A stretch of DNA of 25,977 nt from Dokdonella_A sp039926025 (GTDB lineage Bacteria; Pseudomonadota; Gammaproteobacteria; Xanthomonadales; Rhodanobacteraceae). The notes beneath the pieces are model-generated. The model was not told where the DNA came from, searched no databases, and worked only from the letters and a program-made list of their open reading frames with translations. Positions 1-6,241 of the stretch are shown here, one piece after another. Location: positions 1 to 25,977 of the forward strand of contig JBDSXV010000154.1 in NCBI GenBank assembly GCA_039926025.1, written 5' to 3'. Both the position numbers and the translations under genes were made by a program. Numbering within the stretch: the first letter of the stretch is position 1; each line of letters starts with the position of its first letter.

Positions 1-1
1 G

Positions 2-796
2 TACCTGGCCTATGGCGGCCTCCACGCCAGCACCGGCACCGGCAATCAGGTCGGACCGGGTTACGCCAATCAGTACGCGGACAGTACCGGCCTGATCTAC
101 ATGCATGCGCGGTACTACGACACGCAGTTGCATCGGTTCATCAGCGTGGATCCCAATCCGGTCAGCACAGACAACGCGCTGAACTTCAACCGGTATGCGT
201 ATGCGAGCAATAGTCCGTACGCGAAGTACGACCCGAGTGGAAGAGAATCGAATTGCGTACTGAAGCACTCATGTGCCGGGCAAAACCCATCCAACCCCGA
301 TCTCAGCGGCCTCACTTCCTTTTTTGAATCAGACGCGTTTGGTCAGTTAGCGGCCGACGCAGGCATGGCAATGGTCATTGCCATGGCTCCTGGAGGCGGA
401 AATATTTCGGAAGATGTAACTGAAGCCGAGGTGGCCCAGCAAGCCTCCGTCAATTCGAAGACGTACACGACATATACGCGCGCAAAAGCTGCTGATGAAA
501 CGGTTTACTCAGGAAGAACTAGCGGTTACGGCACGCCGGAGGAGCAGGTGGTCGCGAGGACAAGCAGCCGTGATCACGAAGCAAAGACGGATGAAGGTTA
601 CGGTGCAGCTGTCGTTGACCAGAACTCAGCCAATGCTAGTGCAATACGAGGACGTGAACAGCAACTCATTGAACAGAACGGTGGCGCGCAATCAGTAGGA
701 GGCACTTCTGGCAACAAAATTAACGGTGTGTCTCCGGCAAACCAAAATGCAGAAGTCTATCAACTAGCATGTGATGACGAGTTTGGGTGTTTCTAA
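2..796 (+). CDS. RHS-repeat protein, C-terminal part, with GIY-YIG/URI-like nuclease toxin tip (5' end outside window)
   Basis: The frame is open from base 2 and continues upstream, so the start is missing. The first ~80 codons are the end of an RHS core (NQYADSTGLIYMHARYYD, then FISVDPNP and YDPSGRE), the usual boundary of RHS-associated core proteins. After YDPSGRE the sequence becomes unrelated and less GC-rich, as expected for a swappable toxin tip. The tip contains YTTYTRA, VYSGRTSG, an R..RDH cluster, an IRGREQQLIE segment and NKINGVSP. Their order fits a GIY-YIG/URI-type nuclease: two beta-strand motifs, Arg/His, a metal-binding Glu, then Asn. Such tips are released to damage nucleic acid of competing cells or act through T6SS or other export; the role here is inferred from the family. 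The stop at 794-796 overlaps the stop of the convergent DUF695 gene. The RHS end is confident; the nuclease fold is a motif reading. Confidence 0.85.
   Translation, partial: YLAYGGLHASTGTGNQVGPGYANQYADSTGLIYMHARYYDTQLHRFISVDPNPVSTDNALNFNRYAYASNSPYAKYDPSGRESNCVLKHSCAGQNPSNPDLSGLTSFFESDAFGQLAADAGMAMVIAMAPGGGNISEDVTEAEVAQQASVNSKTYTTYTRAKAADETVYSGRTSGYGTPEEQVVARTSSRDHEAKTDEGYGAAVVDQNSANASAIRGREQQLIEQNGGAQSVGGTSGNKINGVSPANQNAEVYQLACDDEFGCF
100..219 (+). repeat. RHS core-end repeat, copy 1
   Basis: This 120-bp stretch encodes MHARYYDTQLHRFIS through to YASNSPY and recurs at 1392-1511 with only three mismatches that I can see. Similarity starts sharply at the CATGCATGCGCGG and ends just before the YDPSGR codons. 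It is the likely homology for recombination between the full-length RHS gene and the displaced tip downstream. Confidence 0.95.
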
Positions 797-1239
797 TTGA
801 ACCTGTTGTCGCGTACGAGGAGATTCAGCTCCGCTTGAGCAAGCTCCCAAGCTACATCTTGTTTCATAAGATAACTCCATTCGCGCAATTGCAGTGGGTC
901 CGTAACACACTGTTGGAGTATCGCGCCAGCCGTTTTTGAGTCCCGCACACGATAGATTAGTTCTCGTTTTCCTCGGCATGTAATCCGGGCAAGAAAAAGT
1001 GCTTCCCTTTGGACTTGGAGAGAATTTGAAATCCCGCTTTCTAACTGATGCAGAATTTCCGTTTCTTCGGTTGTCGGCATTCCATTCGCACCGAGATTTT
1101 TGCAGCTAACTTTAATCTCCAAATGCCAAGGAAAAGATGCGCGGTTCTGGAAATTCCGCAGAGCCGAATTCACAACAACAACCGCAGGATCTTTACCCTT
1201 AGATGTGTTGATTAAAGTGTAGTGGGGCTCAGGAATCAT
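793..1239 (-). CDS. DUF695-family protein, possible immunity partner of the upstream RHS tip
   Basis: This 148-residue protein has the DUF695 pattern: an N-terminal region, ANGMPTTEETEILHQLE in the middle, then a strand with a RELIYRVRD-type motif and a C-terminal REWSYLMKQDVAWELAQ segment. There is no signal peptide or membrane segment, so it is predicted to be cytoplasmic. The ATG at 1237-1239 is preceded on the minus strand by AGGATGAGAA, a reasonable ribosome-binding site. The gene converges on the RHS gene and the two stop codons overlap. It is visibly less GC-rich than the core genes, like the toxin tip it faces. The function of DUF695 is not established. Its position directly after a toxin tip suggests immunity, but immunity genes normally lie on the same strand, so that role is inference. 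Confidence 0.7.
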   Translation of the reverse strand: MIPEPHYTLINTSKGKDPAVVVVNSALRNFQNRASFPWHLEIKVSCKNLGANGMPTTEETEILHQLESGISNSLQVQREALFLARITCRGKRELIYRVRDSKTAGAILQQCVTDPLQLREWSYLMKQDVAWELAQAELNLLVRDNRFN

Positions 1240-1391
1240 TTCTCATCCTACAATATTTCGGCTCGAAAACGCGTGTCGGGAAAACTTTCCGCATCGGGCG
1301 CGGCACTTCGGGCGTCTGCGCCATGCAAGCCCTGATCGCGTCAGGAAAAACCGCGACCGCCGCGCACACGGTCATCTAGGCGTCCCGTTTG
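1240..1391. other. Spacer between the two RHS tips, possibly a gene remnant
   Basis: About 150 bp separate the DUF695 start from the second core repeat. The left part holds the DUF695 leader. The right part returns to high GC. On the plus strand, 1283-1379 can be read as a short frame ending ...CAMQALIASGKTATAAHTVI and a TAG, which could be the tail of an older tip or another decayed gene. I recognise nothing definite, and see no good ribosome-binding site for the frame at 1393. Confidence 0.4.
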
Positions 1392-1511
1392 CATGCATGC
1401 GCGGTACTACGACACGCAGCTGCATCGGTTCATCAGCGCGGATCCCAATCCGGTCAGCACAGACAACGCGCTGAACTTCAACCGCTATGCGTATGCGAGC
1501 AATAGTCCGTA
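1392..1511 (+). repeat. RHS core-end repeat, copy 2 (displaced)
   Basis: This is a near-identical copy of 100-219, with three differences in 120 bp (T/C, T/C and G/C). There is no RHS repeat region upstream: the frame meets a stop at 1333-1335. The copy is therefore a short orphan anchor fused to a different tail. Confidence 0.95.
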
Positions 1512-2115
1512 TCGGTTTTATGATCCGAGTGGGCGCGATGATGAGGATACCAATCCGCCCGACAACACCGACGATTCATCGGGATGCGCAAGCGAAGCGC
1601 CTGAGCTGTGCCCGGGCAGCGGCATCATCAGCACCGAAATGCACGGGATACAGCAGAACATTGGCACCGGTGTTGCAGTTGTCGACAAGGTCGCGACGAC
1701 GGCCACGGATCTGGCGATAGCGGCAATACCGATCGCTGGAGAAGTGAAGGAAGCCGAGGTCGGTATCGAGATCTTCAGTGATGTCAGAGCGGCTACAACG
1801 GCGACGGATGGAGCGGCTGCGGCAACCGATGCTGTACAAGAAGCGGCGAGACTGCACCACTCTTGGCCGAAATATCTGGGCGGCGAGGCGGAGCAAGATT
1901 TGGTGTCGCTGTCGAAATCAATGCACGACGCATATCACAGCGGACTGGACAAGATTTTACCTAGGCAATGGGGCACTCCTTACTATGAAAGCCTTGGTCA
2001 GGAAGCCAAGCAGCAGGTGCTCAGCGATCTTGCCGCCTACACTAAGGCATTCGATGCTAAGAACGGTACTCAGCTCTACAATGCGATGCTCAAAAACGGA
2101 TTCCCTAACCCATGA
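1393..2115 (+). CDS. Orphan RHS C-terminal tip with HNH-like His-rich toxin domain
   Basis: The 240-residue frame starts within the duplicated RHS core end and shares about 40 codons with the upstream RHS gene (to YASNSPY), then YDPSGRDDED. After an acidic linker and a small Ala-rich, perhaps membrane-active stretch (ATTATDLAIAAIPIAGEVKEAEVG), the last ~95 residues carry ARLHHSWPKYLGG, a Leu-rich spacer, then MHDAYHSGLDKILPRQWGTPYY. Paired His motifs of the form HH..PKYLGG...H..YH are typical of HNH/endonuclease VII-type tips of polymorphic toxins; the catalytic assignment is inferred. No Shine-Dalgarno precedes the ATG at 1393, so the cassette is probably silent until recombined onto the RHS gene. 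The stop overlaps the next gene by ATGA, the usual toxin-immunity arrangement. Confidence 0.75.
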   Translation: MHARYYDTQLHRFISADPNPVSTDNALNFNRYAYASNSPYRFYDPSGRDDEDTNPPDNTDDSSGCASEAPELCPGSGIISTEMHGIQQNIGTGVAVVDKVATTATDLAIAAIPIAGEVKEAEVGIEIFSDVRAATTATDGAAAATDAVQEAARLHHSWPKYLGGEAEQDLVSLSKSMHDAYHSGLDKILPRQWGTPYYESLGQEAKQQVLSDLAAYTKAFDAKNGTQLYNAMLKNGFPNP

Positions 2116-2603
2116 TGGAAAACCTGAAACCGATCGCATCACTAACGGCGGCGGATTTGTTGATCAACCCGGTTTGGCAGTACTCGAACCGCGATGAAAC
2201 TGATGAGACGCTTGTGCGCGCGCTCGATGAAATTCCGGTCAAGAGCATGACTGGGAAAGTCGTTGGGACGCAGGTTAGGTTTGCGAACGGCAATCACGCT
2301 TGGGCACTCATCGGAAATATCGATGCCGCCAACCCGCAATTGACCGACCACTTTCTGACGATCTCGATCGAACTTGACGGCAAGTGGTTCGCGCTTGCCC
2401 GCTATCACGACTTCGACTATTCGGACCGAGGTCCTGAAGCGCTTTCTCGGTTCCTTGGTCTGCAGATTGACGATGTGTTCCCGATTTCCTTCGACGTCCG
2501 CCGATACGCGCAGGGTGCCCCTGCCGCGCTTGCAGGTAATGTTCTAAAGGAACCAAGAGAGAAACTCTCGCGACCCGACATTATCGCGCTGGCAGTCCCA
2601 TAG
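2112..2603 (+). CDS. Probable immunity protein of the orphan RHS tip
   Basis: This 163-residue soluble protein begins at an ATG overlapping the toxin-tip stop (ATGA), so the two are translationally coupled if transcribed. It has no signal peptide or transmembrane helix. The middle reads as beta-strands (GTQVRFANGNHAWALIGNI, LTISIELDGKWFALARYHD) followed by helices with an acidic patch (FDYSDRGPEALSRFLGL). I do not recognise a named family. The immunity role is inferred from position, size, coupling and the terminator that follows directly. Confidence 0.65.
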   Translation: MMENLKPIASLTAADLLINPVWQYSNRDETDETLVRALDEIPVKSMTGKVVGTQVRFANGNHAWALIGNIDAANPQLTDHFLTISIELDGKWFALARYHDFDYSDRGPEALSRFLGLQIDDVFPISFDVRRYAQGAPAALAGNVLKEPREKLSRPDIIALAVP

Positions 2604-2680
2604 GTCGCCAGCATGTGGATGGCACCCCCGACACATCTTGCGATGCGCCGATATTCTTCGTTTAGCCGTCCAGACACGCC

Positions 2681-2719
2681 GAAGAAAGGCCCCTCCGTGA
2701 GGCCTTTCTTCTGTTTTTT
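2681..2719 (+). terminator. Rho-independent terminator of the RHS tip/immunity cassette
   Basis: GAAGAAAGGCC (2681-2691) pairs perfectly with GGCCTTTCTTC (2701-2711) across a 9-nt loop, and CTGTTTTTTG follows. It lies about 80 bp after the immunity stop. The 77 bp between holds no gene. Confidence 0.9.
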
Positions 2720-2745
2720 GTATAACAAAACACCCTTTATGTAAT

Positions 2746-2889
2746 CCAATCTAAGGGGACGGAGGTAGTTAAACAGGCGCTGGTCGAATGCCCGTTGAGG
2801 CGACCGGCGAACTGCCAGCCGAGCGACAGGTCGCGAGGCGCTTTGCCTGAGGAAGGCCGCGTTTAACTACCTCCGTCCCCTTTGATTGG
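2746..2889 (-). mobile_element. Miniature inverted-repeat element, probably derived from a RAYT (Y1/TnpA_REP) transposase
   Basis: The ends are 29-bp inverted repeats: CCAATCTAAGGGGACGGAGG and onward at 2746-2774 against its complement at 2861-2889, with one mismatch. The core is GGGGACGGAGGTAGTTAAAC. On the minus strand the inside reads as a protein tail, VARLAVRRSPQRAF then DQRLFNYLRPL, ending in the left repeat. From memory of the family, this resembles the C-terminus of REP-associated tyrosine transposases whose genes are flanked by GGGGAC-type repeats. The element would then be a deleted, non-autonomous copy keeping only the 3' end of the gene. The right arm abuts the first codon of a truncated phage gene, so insertion or deletion at this point probably broke that gene. 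Confidence 0.7.
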
Positions 2890-3578
2890 TCATCGCGCTC
2901 ACGATCGAGCAAGGGAAGGCACTGCAACAGTTGAACGAAACGCTTCAGCGCGGCGGAGGCATCCAAAATCTGTCGATCGATGCGGCAACGGACTTGCTCA
3001 ACCGTCTAGGCGACGCAGCCGGCGCGCAGACGCAAGTCCTGATTGCCCACATCAACGAACTCCAGGCGGCCGCAGACCGCACGCTGCAGGCCGCGCAACG
3101 CATCAAGGACGAGACCGCATCCATCCAGGATCAGATTGACCAGATCAATGGAAACGAGGCCGGCATCGAGGACCGGAGGCATGCGAAGAAACTCGCCGAC
3201 TTGCAGGCGGAAGCCGACGCGAATGGAACGGCGAGCACCTTCGAGTATCGGCACCTGACCGACCTAGAAAACCAGCTGCACGATTTGAAGCTCAAGAACC
3301 TGCAGTCCGAAGGAAAGGGTGGTGGGTCAGGCGGCGGCGGTGTCGGCGGGCTATCGAATGGCGGCGGCGGCGTAGGCGCTCCACCAAGACCGGGCGGCAA
3401 CGCGCCAGCGCCGCAGCCGGGGCCCGCGCCAACGTCCAGCACGCCAGCGCCATCCATTCACACCACGATCAACGCCGTCCTGCTGACCGGCGACCAGAAG
3501 TCCGCAGACGCGCTTGCCGACCTGCTCACGCGCAGGGTCAACAAGAACATCTCCGATATCCAAAGCCGCAGCCGATAA
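2886..3578 (+). pseudogene. C-terminal part of a probable phage tail tape-measure protein, truncated by the upstream element
   Basis: The frame (230 codons) opens with a TTG inside the element's right arm, immediately after an in-frame TGA. The true N-terminus has therefore been lost. The product is a long coiled-coil-like region (ALQQLNETLQRG... ELQAAADRTLQAAQRIKDETASIQDQIDQI), then heptad-rich LENQLHDLKLKNLQSE, a Gly-rich and then Pro/Ala-rich linker, and a compact end, IHTTINAVLLTGDQKSADAL...DIQSRSR. Tape-measure proteins often end with such a THTINV...DALAR-like domain after low-complexity linkers. No transmembrane segments of a full tape measure are left. It is followed at 13 nt by another phage-like gene. 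It may be untranslated; tail fibre or minor tail protein is an alternative. Confidence 0.5.
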
Positions 3579-3590
3579 CCGAGGAACACC

Positions 3591-3965
3591 ATGCAGAACG
3601 AAGCGACAAATCCATTCGTTAACGGGCTTGTAGCCCTGAGCTGCGCCGCCGATGATCCGGCGAGCATGGCACGCGCCATCGGCCAGCTGGCGGCGATTGC
3701 CAACTGGCCTAACCTAGACGCGATTGCGGTTGCGGGCATGCTCGGCTTCATCGTCGGACGATCGGGGCCCAAGGACCATCCAACGCGCAAGGCCGCGGCG
3801 ATGGCGATCGAGGTATTCCGCACCTGCCTGCCTCACGCTACCGCGATCGATCTCTTCGAGCAGATGATCGAGATGGGCGCTACCCCACCTGACACAGACG
3901 GCGACGGCCTCGATGCAGAGGCGGTGAGTAGCAACGTCGTGCAGCTTCTCAGGAGGGCGGCATGA
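3591..3965 (+). CDS. Hypothetical phage-related protein (124 aa)
   Basis: It starts at an ATG preceded by GAGGAACACC, a clear ribosome-binding site, 13 nt after the tape-measure fragment. The product is a soluble, mostly helical protein (DDPASMARAIGQLAAIANW; FIVGRSGPKDHPTRKAAAMAIEVFRTCLPHA; ATAIDLFEQMIEMG), ending with a DTDGDGLD acidic loop and VVQLLRRAA. I do not recognise the family. Position and spacing suggest a tail or morphogenesis accessory of the decayed prophage. Its stop overlaps the next tiny frame as ATGA. Confidence 0.6.
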   Translation: MQNEATNPFVNGLVALSCAADDPASMARAIGQLAAIANWPNLDAIAVAGMLGFIVGRSGPKDHPTRKAAAMAIEVFRTCLPHATAIDLFEQMIEMGATPPDTDGDGLDAEAVSSNVVQLLRRAA

Positions 3966-4066
3966 CGGCGGCCTTTGACAAAGGCCTATGCATCAACAAC
4001 TTACGGCCCTTGCGAACTATCCGAGCGGATGACGAGACGCTAAACAGGCAGTACCCATGGTATTGA
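3962..4066 (+). pseudogene. Short frame coupled to the preceding gene, probably a truncated phage gene
   Basis: ATG at 3962 overlaps the previous stop as ATGA. The frame runs 34 residues (MTAAFDKGLCINNLRPLRT...) to TGA at 4064-4066. The coupling suggests a real gene start, but the length suggests that only the first codons of a phage gene survive. No family is recognisable. Confidence 0.35.
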
Positions 4067-4114
4067 GCTCTTAGGAAGACTTTGCTAGCATCGCTAACGT
4101 TGGGTTACTGCAAG

Positions 4115-4295
4115 AGCATTGCGTGAGGGCATAGCCGAGTCCCGGCCTTCACACTTGGGCAGCAGAGCGATCGGTAGCTCTGCGGTAGCGGTAGCACGAA
4201 AGTGCTTGTCTCTGACCCCTCCGAAAGGACAGCTAAAGAGACGTTGCGACTACCACCACTCAACACTTAAAGGCCTCCTATCCGGGGGCCTTTTT
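4115..4295 (+). ncRNA. Candidate structured non-coding RNA ending in a terminator
   Basis: A gene-poor 200-bp stretch between phage remnants folds into successive helices. GTGAGGGC (4123-4130) pairs with GCCTTCAC (4145-4152), with one G-U. GCAGAGC (4162-4168) pairs with GCTCTGC (4177-4183). AGCAC-GAAA-GTGCT (4193-4206) is a GNRA hairpin. GTCTCT (4208-4213) pairs with AGAGAC (4237-4242) and encloses a second GNRA hairpin, TCC-GAAA-GGA (4220-4229). The terminator at 4269-4295 closes the unit. GGTAG at 4186-4190 could also pair with CTACC near 4250. No known RNA family comes to mind and I cannot point to a convincing promoter, so 5' and 3' limits are approximate. Confidence 0.45.
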
Positions 4296-4791
4296 GTTGG
4301 CCGTGCGGAATGGCAGTTACCACGGAATAGTATGACCTGTTCTGTGCGTCGGTTCGTAGCTCGACGATCACGGTTCCGACGGTGACTCTTGCAATCATCG
4401 ATCGCTTTTCGCGCCCTAGCGCCCCCTCGTAATGGATTGAAGCGCCCTGCGCAAGGCAATTGTTTAGATAGGCTGTGACGGCAGCGGTGGCGGCCGGAAC
4501 ATCTGGCTCGGACGTAAAGTGCTCTGTCCAAATGTGCACTACACCGTATCCGCTATGGGGGCCGTCATGCCGTCCATGCTTCAAACAAATCTTGCCACTA
4601 GGGAAAGCGACGCCCATTCTGGCGTTGTAAATTTCCGGAAAGACAGCGAAAACGTCGTTTCCAGATAGCGGATTCATGATGTGAGTGTCTTGATGAATGG
4701 GCTTTTCAAAGAGTGGATTTCCAGCCACTTGTATGAACTGTTTACGTCTCATTCCTTTCCCGCTTAGTCCTGCCCGTTCCTTGGACAGCAT
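4267..4791 (-). CDS. Possible phage-encoded BECR-fold (barnase/EndoU/colicin-type) nuclease domain protein
   Basis: This frame of up to 174 residues starts at an ATG at 4789-4791 with GAAGG just before it. A second in-frame ATG (GMRRKQ, after GGAAAGGA) and a third (MNPLSGND) are possible starts. The compact domain from about residue 40 reads GVAFPSGKICLKHGRHDGP, GYGVVHIWTEH, a helix AATAAVTAYLNNCLAQG, IHYEGALGREKRSMIARV, TVIVELRTD and a final YYSVVTAIPHG. Basic/His strand motifs and the closing SVVTA.P strand resemble phage-associated BECR (pBECR) RNase-like domains. This is recognition by eye, not a search result. No partner immunity gene is obvious. It lies opposite to the surrounding phage genes, and its stop is inside the terminator hairpin. 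Confidence 0.5.
   Translation of the reverse strand: MLSKERAGLSGKGMRRKQFIQVAGNPLFEKPIHQDTHIMNPLSGNDVFAVFPEIYNARMGVAFPSGKICLKHGRHDGPHSGYGVVHIWTEHFTSEPDVPAATAAVTAYLNNCLAQGASIHYEGALGREKRSMIARVTVGTVIVELRTDAQNRSYYSVVTAIPHGQQKGPRIGGL
4269..4295 (+). terminator. Rho-independent terminator after the structured RNA
   Basis: AAAGGCCTCC (4269-4278) pairs with GGGGGCCTTT (4284-4293) through one G-U pair with a 5-nt loop, followed by a run of T. The hairpin lies on top of the last codons of the minus-strand gene ending at 4267 and could also slow transcription from that side. Confidence 0.8.
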
Positions 4792-5056
4792 ACCTTCAAG
4801 CGGCGAGAAACCTCGCGGCCGGACACGATCGCTGCATCATCCAGATCAGGCCGGACAACGCAGATGCATGATTGCAGCCGCAGGCGAGCGACTTGGCTGC
4901 GCAATACGCGCTGCTCGACGATCGCCAGTTGCCGTTCTACGAACACCGCAAAGCGGCGTAACAGTGCGCCTTCCAATACGCACAAGCTGCACGAATAGAA
5001 AAGCGTGTTGCACGAGGAGCGGCGGGCGTGTGCGACATTGACTTGGGAGCGGAACG
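4792..5056. other. Gap with a short phage-gene remnant
   Basis: This 265-bp stretch has no complete gene. On the plus strand 4872-4961 reads LQPQASDLAAQYALLDDRQLPFYEHRKAA and a stop, which looks like the tail of a small phage protein. Just upstream in the same frame ARNLAAGHDRCIIQIRPDNADA is interrupted by TGA at 4869-4871. The combination suggests a decayed gene. The last ~25 bp carry the ribosome-binding site of the next gene. Confidence 0.35.
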
Positions 5057-5356
5057 ATGAAGAGCGGATGGATCGTCGCGGTCTTGCTACTGGCGGTCCT
5101 GGTGGTCCTGGGGGTTCTGTGGCTTCGCAGCGACAAATCGGACGAGGGCACCTTCACGCTCTACGACGGGAGTGCTACCGCCATGGAGCGCGTCCACATC
5201 GCCACGTTCGACTCGGCTGAAGGGCCGTCGATCGCGGAAGGAGCCGCCTTCAACAAGGTCATGTGCGAGGCCGTCCGGGAAGCACTCCAAGAGCAGGCCA
5301 CTGCCCGGCAAGGCACCGACCACTACTGGTGCGACAAGGGCCGCTTCCGTCCCTGA
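5057..5356 (+). CDS. Small membrane-anchored protein of unknown function (99 aa)
   Basis: The ATG follows GGGAGCGGAACG, a good Shine-Dalgarno with 8-nt spacing. Residues 5-23 (WIVAVLLLAVLVVLGVLWL) form one transmembrane helix or uncleaved signal anchor. The rest (about 75 residues) would face the periplasm. It contains two Cys (MCEAVREAL; YWCDKG) that could form a disulfide and an FNKVMCEAVREALQEQ helix. I do not recognise the family. Small bitopic proteins at this place in prophages are often Rz-, i-spanin- or superinfection-related, but nothing here decides that. Confidence 0.55.
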   Translation: MKSGWIVAVLLLAVLVVLGVLWLRSDKSDEGTFTLYDGSATAMERVHIATFDSAEGPSIAEGAAFNKVMCEAVREALQEQATARQGTDHYWCDKGRFRP

Positions 5357-5360
5357 GCCC

Positions 5361-5377
5361 GTCTCCATCCGTGAGAC
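5361..5377 (+). promoter_or_regulatory. Operator-like palindrome, copy 1
   Basis: GTCTCCATCCGTGAGAC has perfect GTCTC/GAGAC arms around a 7-nt centre. The 15-bp core TCTCnATCCGTGAGA recurs at 5463-5477 with one central difference. Two matching dyads 101 bp apart in the 164-bp gap before the Cys-rich gene look like repressor sites; this is inference. Confidence 0.4.
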
Positions 5378-5462
5378 GCCGCTGCCTATCCTCGCGACAT
5401 GTCACTTTGGCGCGCGGCGCTGATTCTTTCAGCTGACCGCGTTGGCCGCGCCCTGACGCCGC

Positions 5463-5477
5463 TCTCGATCCGTGAGA
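5463..5477 (+). promoter_or_regulatory. Operator-like palindrome, copy 2
   Basis: TCTCGATCCGTGAGA has TCTC/GAGA arms. It matches the first copy at 5362-5376 at 14 of 15 bases. It lies 43 bp before the Cys-rich gene. Otherwise the gap 5357-5520 shows no recognisable gene. Confidence 0.4.
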
Positions 5478-5520
5478 TTGACCCGCCGTAGCTTCGCGCT
5501 TCCCAACCGGATGCGAACTC

Positions 5521-5790
5521 ATGGCGCGTGTGTGGACCGACCCGCGTCTATGTCCCTATCCGCCGCTGCGTTCGCTGCCGGCTGGCGTCTGCGACTGCTG
5601 CAGTCGTCCGTGCGGAGGCTTGCACCAGGCGGGCTCAGTCGAGCGCGAGGGCGGCAAATGCCTCTGGTGCAACGTCGGCCACTACCGGAACCGCGGCTGC
5701 TGGCACTTCACTTGGTGTCACGCGTGCGATGACTCGCCGGGTTGCGCCTATTGCTTCGGGACCGGCGTTATCGCCACTCCGCGCGACTGA
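5521..5790 (+). CDS. Cys-rich small protein, probably zinc-binding (89 aa)
   Basis: The product has twelve Cys, mostly in close pairs or clusters: GVCDCCSRPCGG, KCLWCNVGHY, GCWHFTWCHACDD and GCAYCFGTGV. Several CxxC pairs and nearby His make one or two zinc sites likely. The last CAYCFGTGV resembles a half of a DnaJ-type CxxCxGxG knuckle. There is no clear ribosome-binding site before the ATG at 5521. The density of paired Cys in only this frame is the main argument that it is coding. Function unknown; phage-encoded nucleic-acid-binding or host-modulating protein is a guess from context. Confidence 0.5.
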   Translation: MARVWTDPRLCPYPPLRSLPAGVCDCCSRPCGGLHQAGSVEREGGKCLWCNVGHYRNRGCWHFTWCHACDDSPGCAYCFGTGVIATPRD

Positions 5791-5980
5791 TAGCGAAGCC
5801 GAATCGGTAATTTCCTACAGGCCAGCGCGGCGCGTAGCCGCATCGTGATCGCCCCGACGCCGGCAATCTACCGACAGACCCGCCGAGTCGGCGACTACGC
5901 GTCCAGGGTGGACCCTGGGAAGCCGGCAGAGGATTGCCAAGCGATGACGCGGGTCACTTCCTTCCTATCGAGCTACGGTC
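5791..5980. other. Intergenic stretch with a short dyad
   Basis: No gene can be supported here. CCAGGGT-GG-ACCCTGG (5903-5918) is a perfect 7-bp dyad upstream of the 82-aa gene and might be an operator. No convincing promoter boxes are visible. Confidence 0.4.
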
Positions 5981-6229
5981 ATGGGCTTCAACACGAACGC
6001 GCACAAGGTCATTTCGGCAATCAGCATTCTTGAGCACGCGAAAGACGTCTGCGTGAACCTCAAGCCCATGGGCTGCCCGATGACTGAGCTGGAGCTTCAA
6101 CAGCGCGCCGACGTGATCGCTCACGTGATCCGGGCGCGGAGCAAGCTGCAGTTGATCAAGGATCGCGCGGACCAGCTGAAAGGCGACCTGGACCGGTTCA
6201 AGGCGCGCCGCCAAGCCATGAAAGAGTAA
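5981..6229 (+). CDS. Hypothetical small phage-type protein (82 aa)
   Basis: A soluble, all-helical product: VISAISILEHAKDVCVNLKP, MTELELQQRADVIAHVIRARSKLQLIKDRADQLKGDLDRFKARRQAMKE. The C-terminal half is a likely coiled coil. The initiator has only a weak ribosome-binding site. It sits 12 nt before the YodC-like gene, and the two are probably one transcript. Its last ten residues reappear almost unchanged at 6746-6778. No family recognised. Confidence 0.5.
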   Translation: MGFNTNAHKVISAISILEHAKDVCVNLKPMGCPMTELELQQRADVIAHVIRARSKLQLIKDRADQLKGDLDRFKARRQAMKE

Positions 6230-6241
6230 CGGGAGATCGCA

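Noticed and set aside
4123..4206. tRNA or tRNA-like gene in the structured stretch
   Set aside because: The hairpins do not form an acceptor stem or a T-arm, and no GTTCGA-type sequence is present.
4119..4385. Plus-strand 88-codon frame across the RNA candidate
   Set aside because: No ribosome-binding site and no recognisable protein; it runs through the terminator and into the gene on the other strand.
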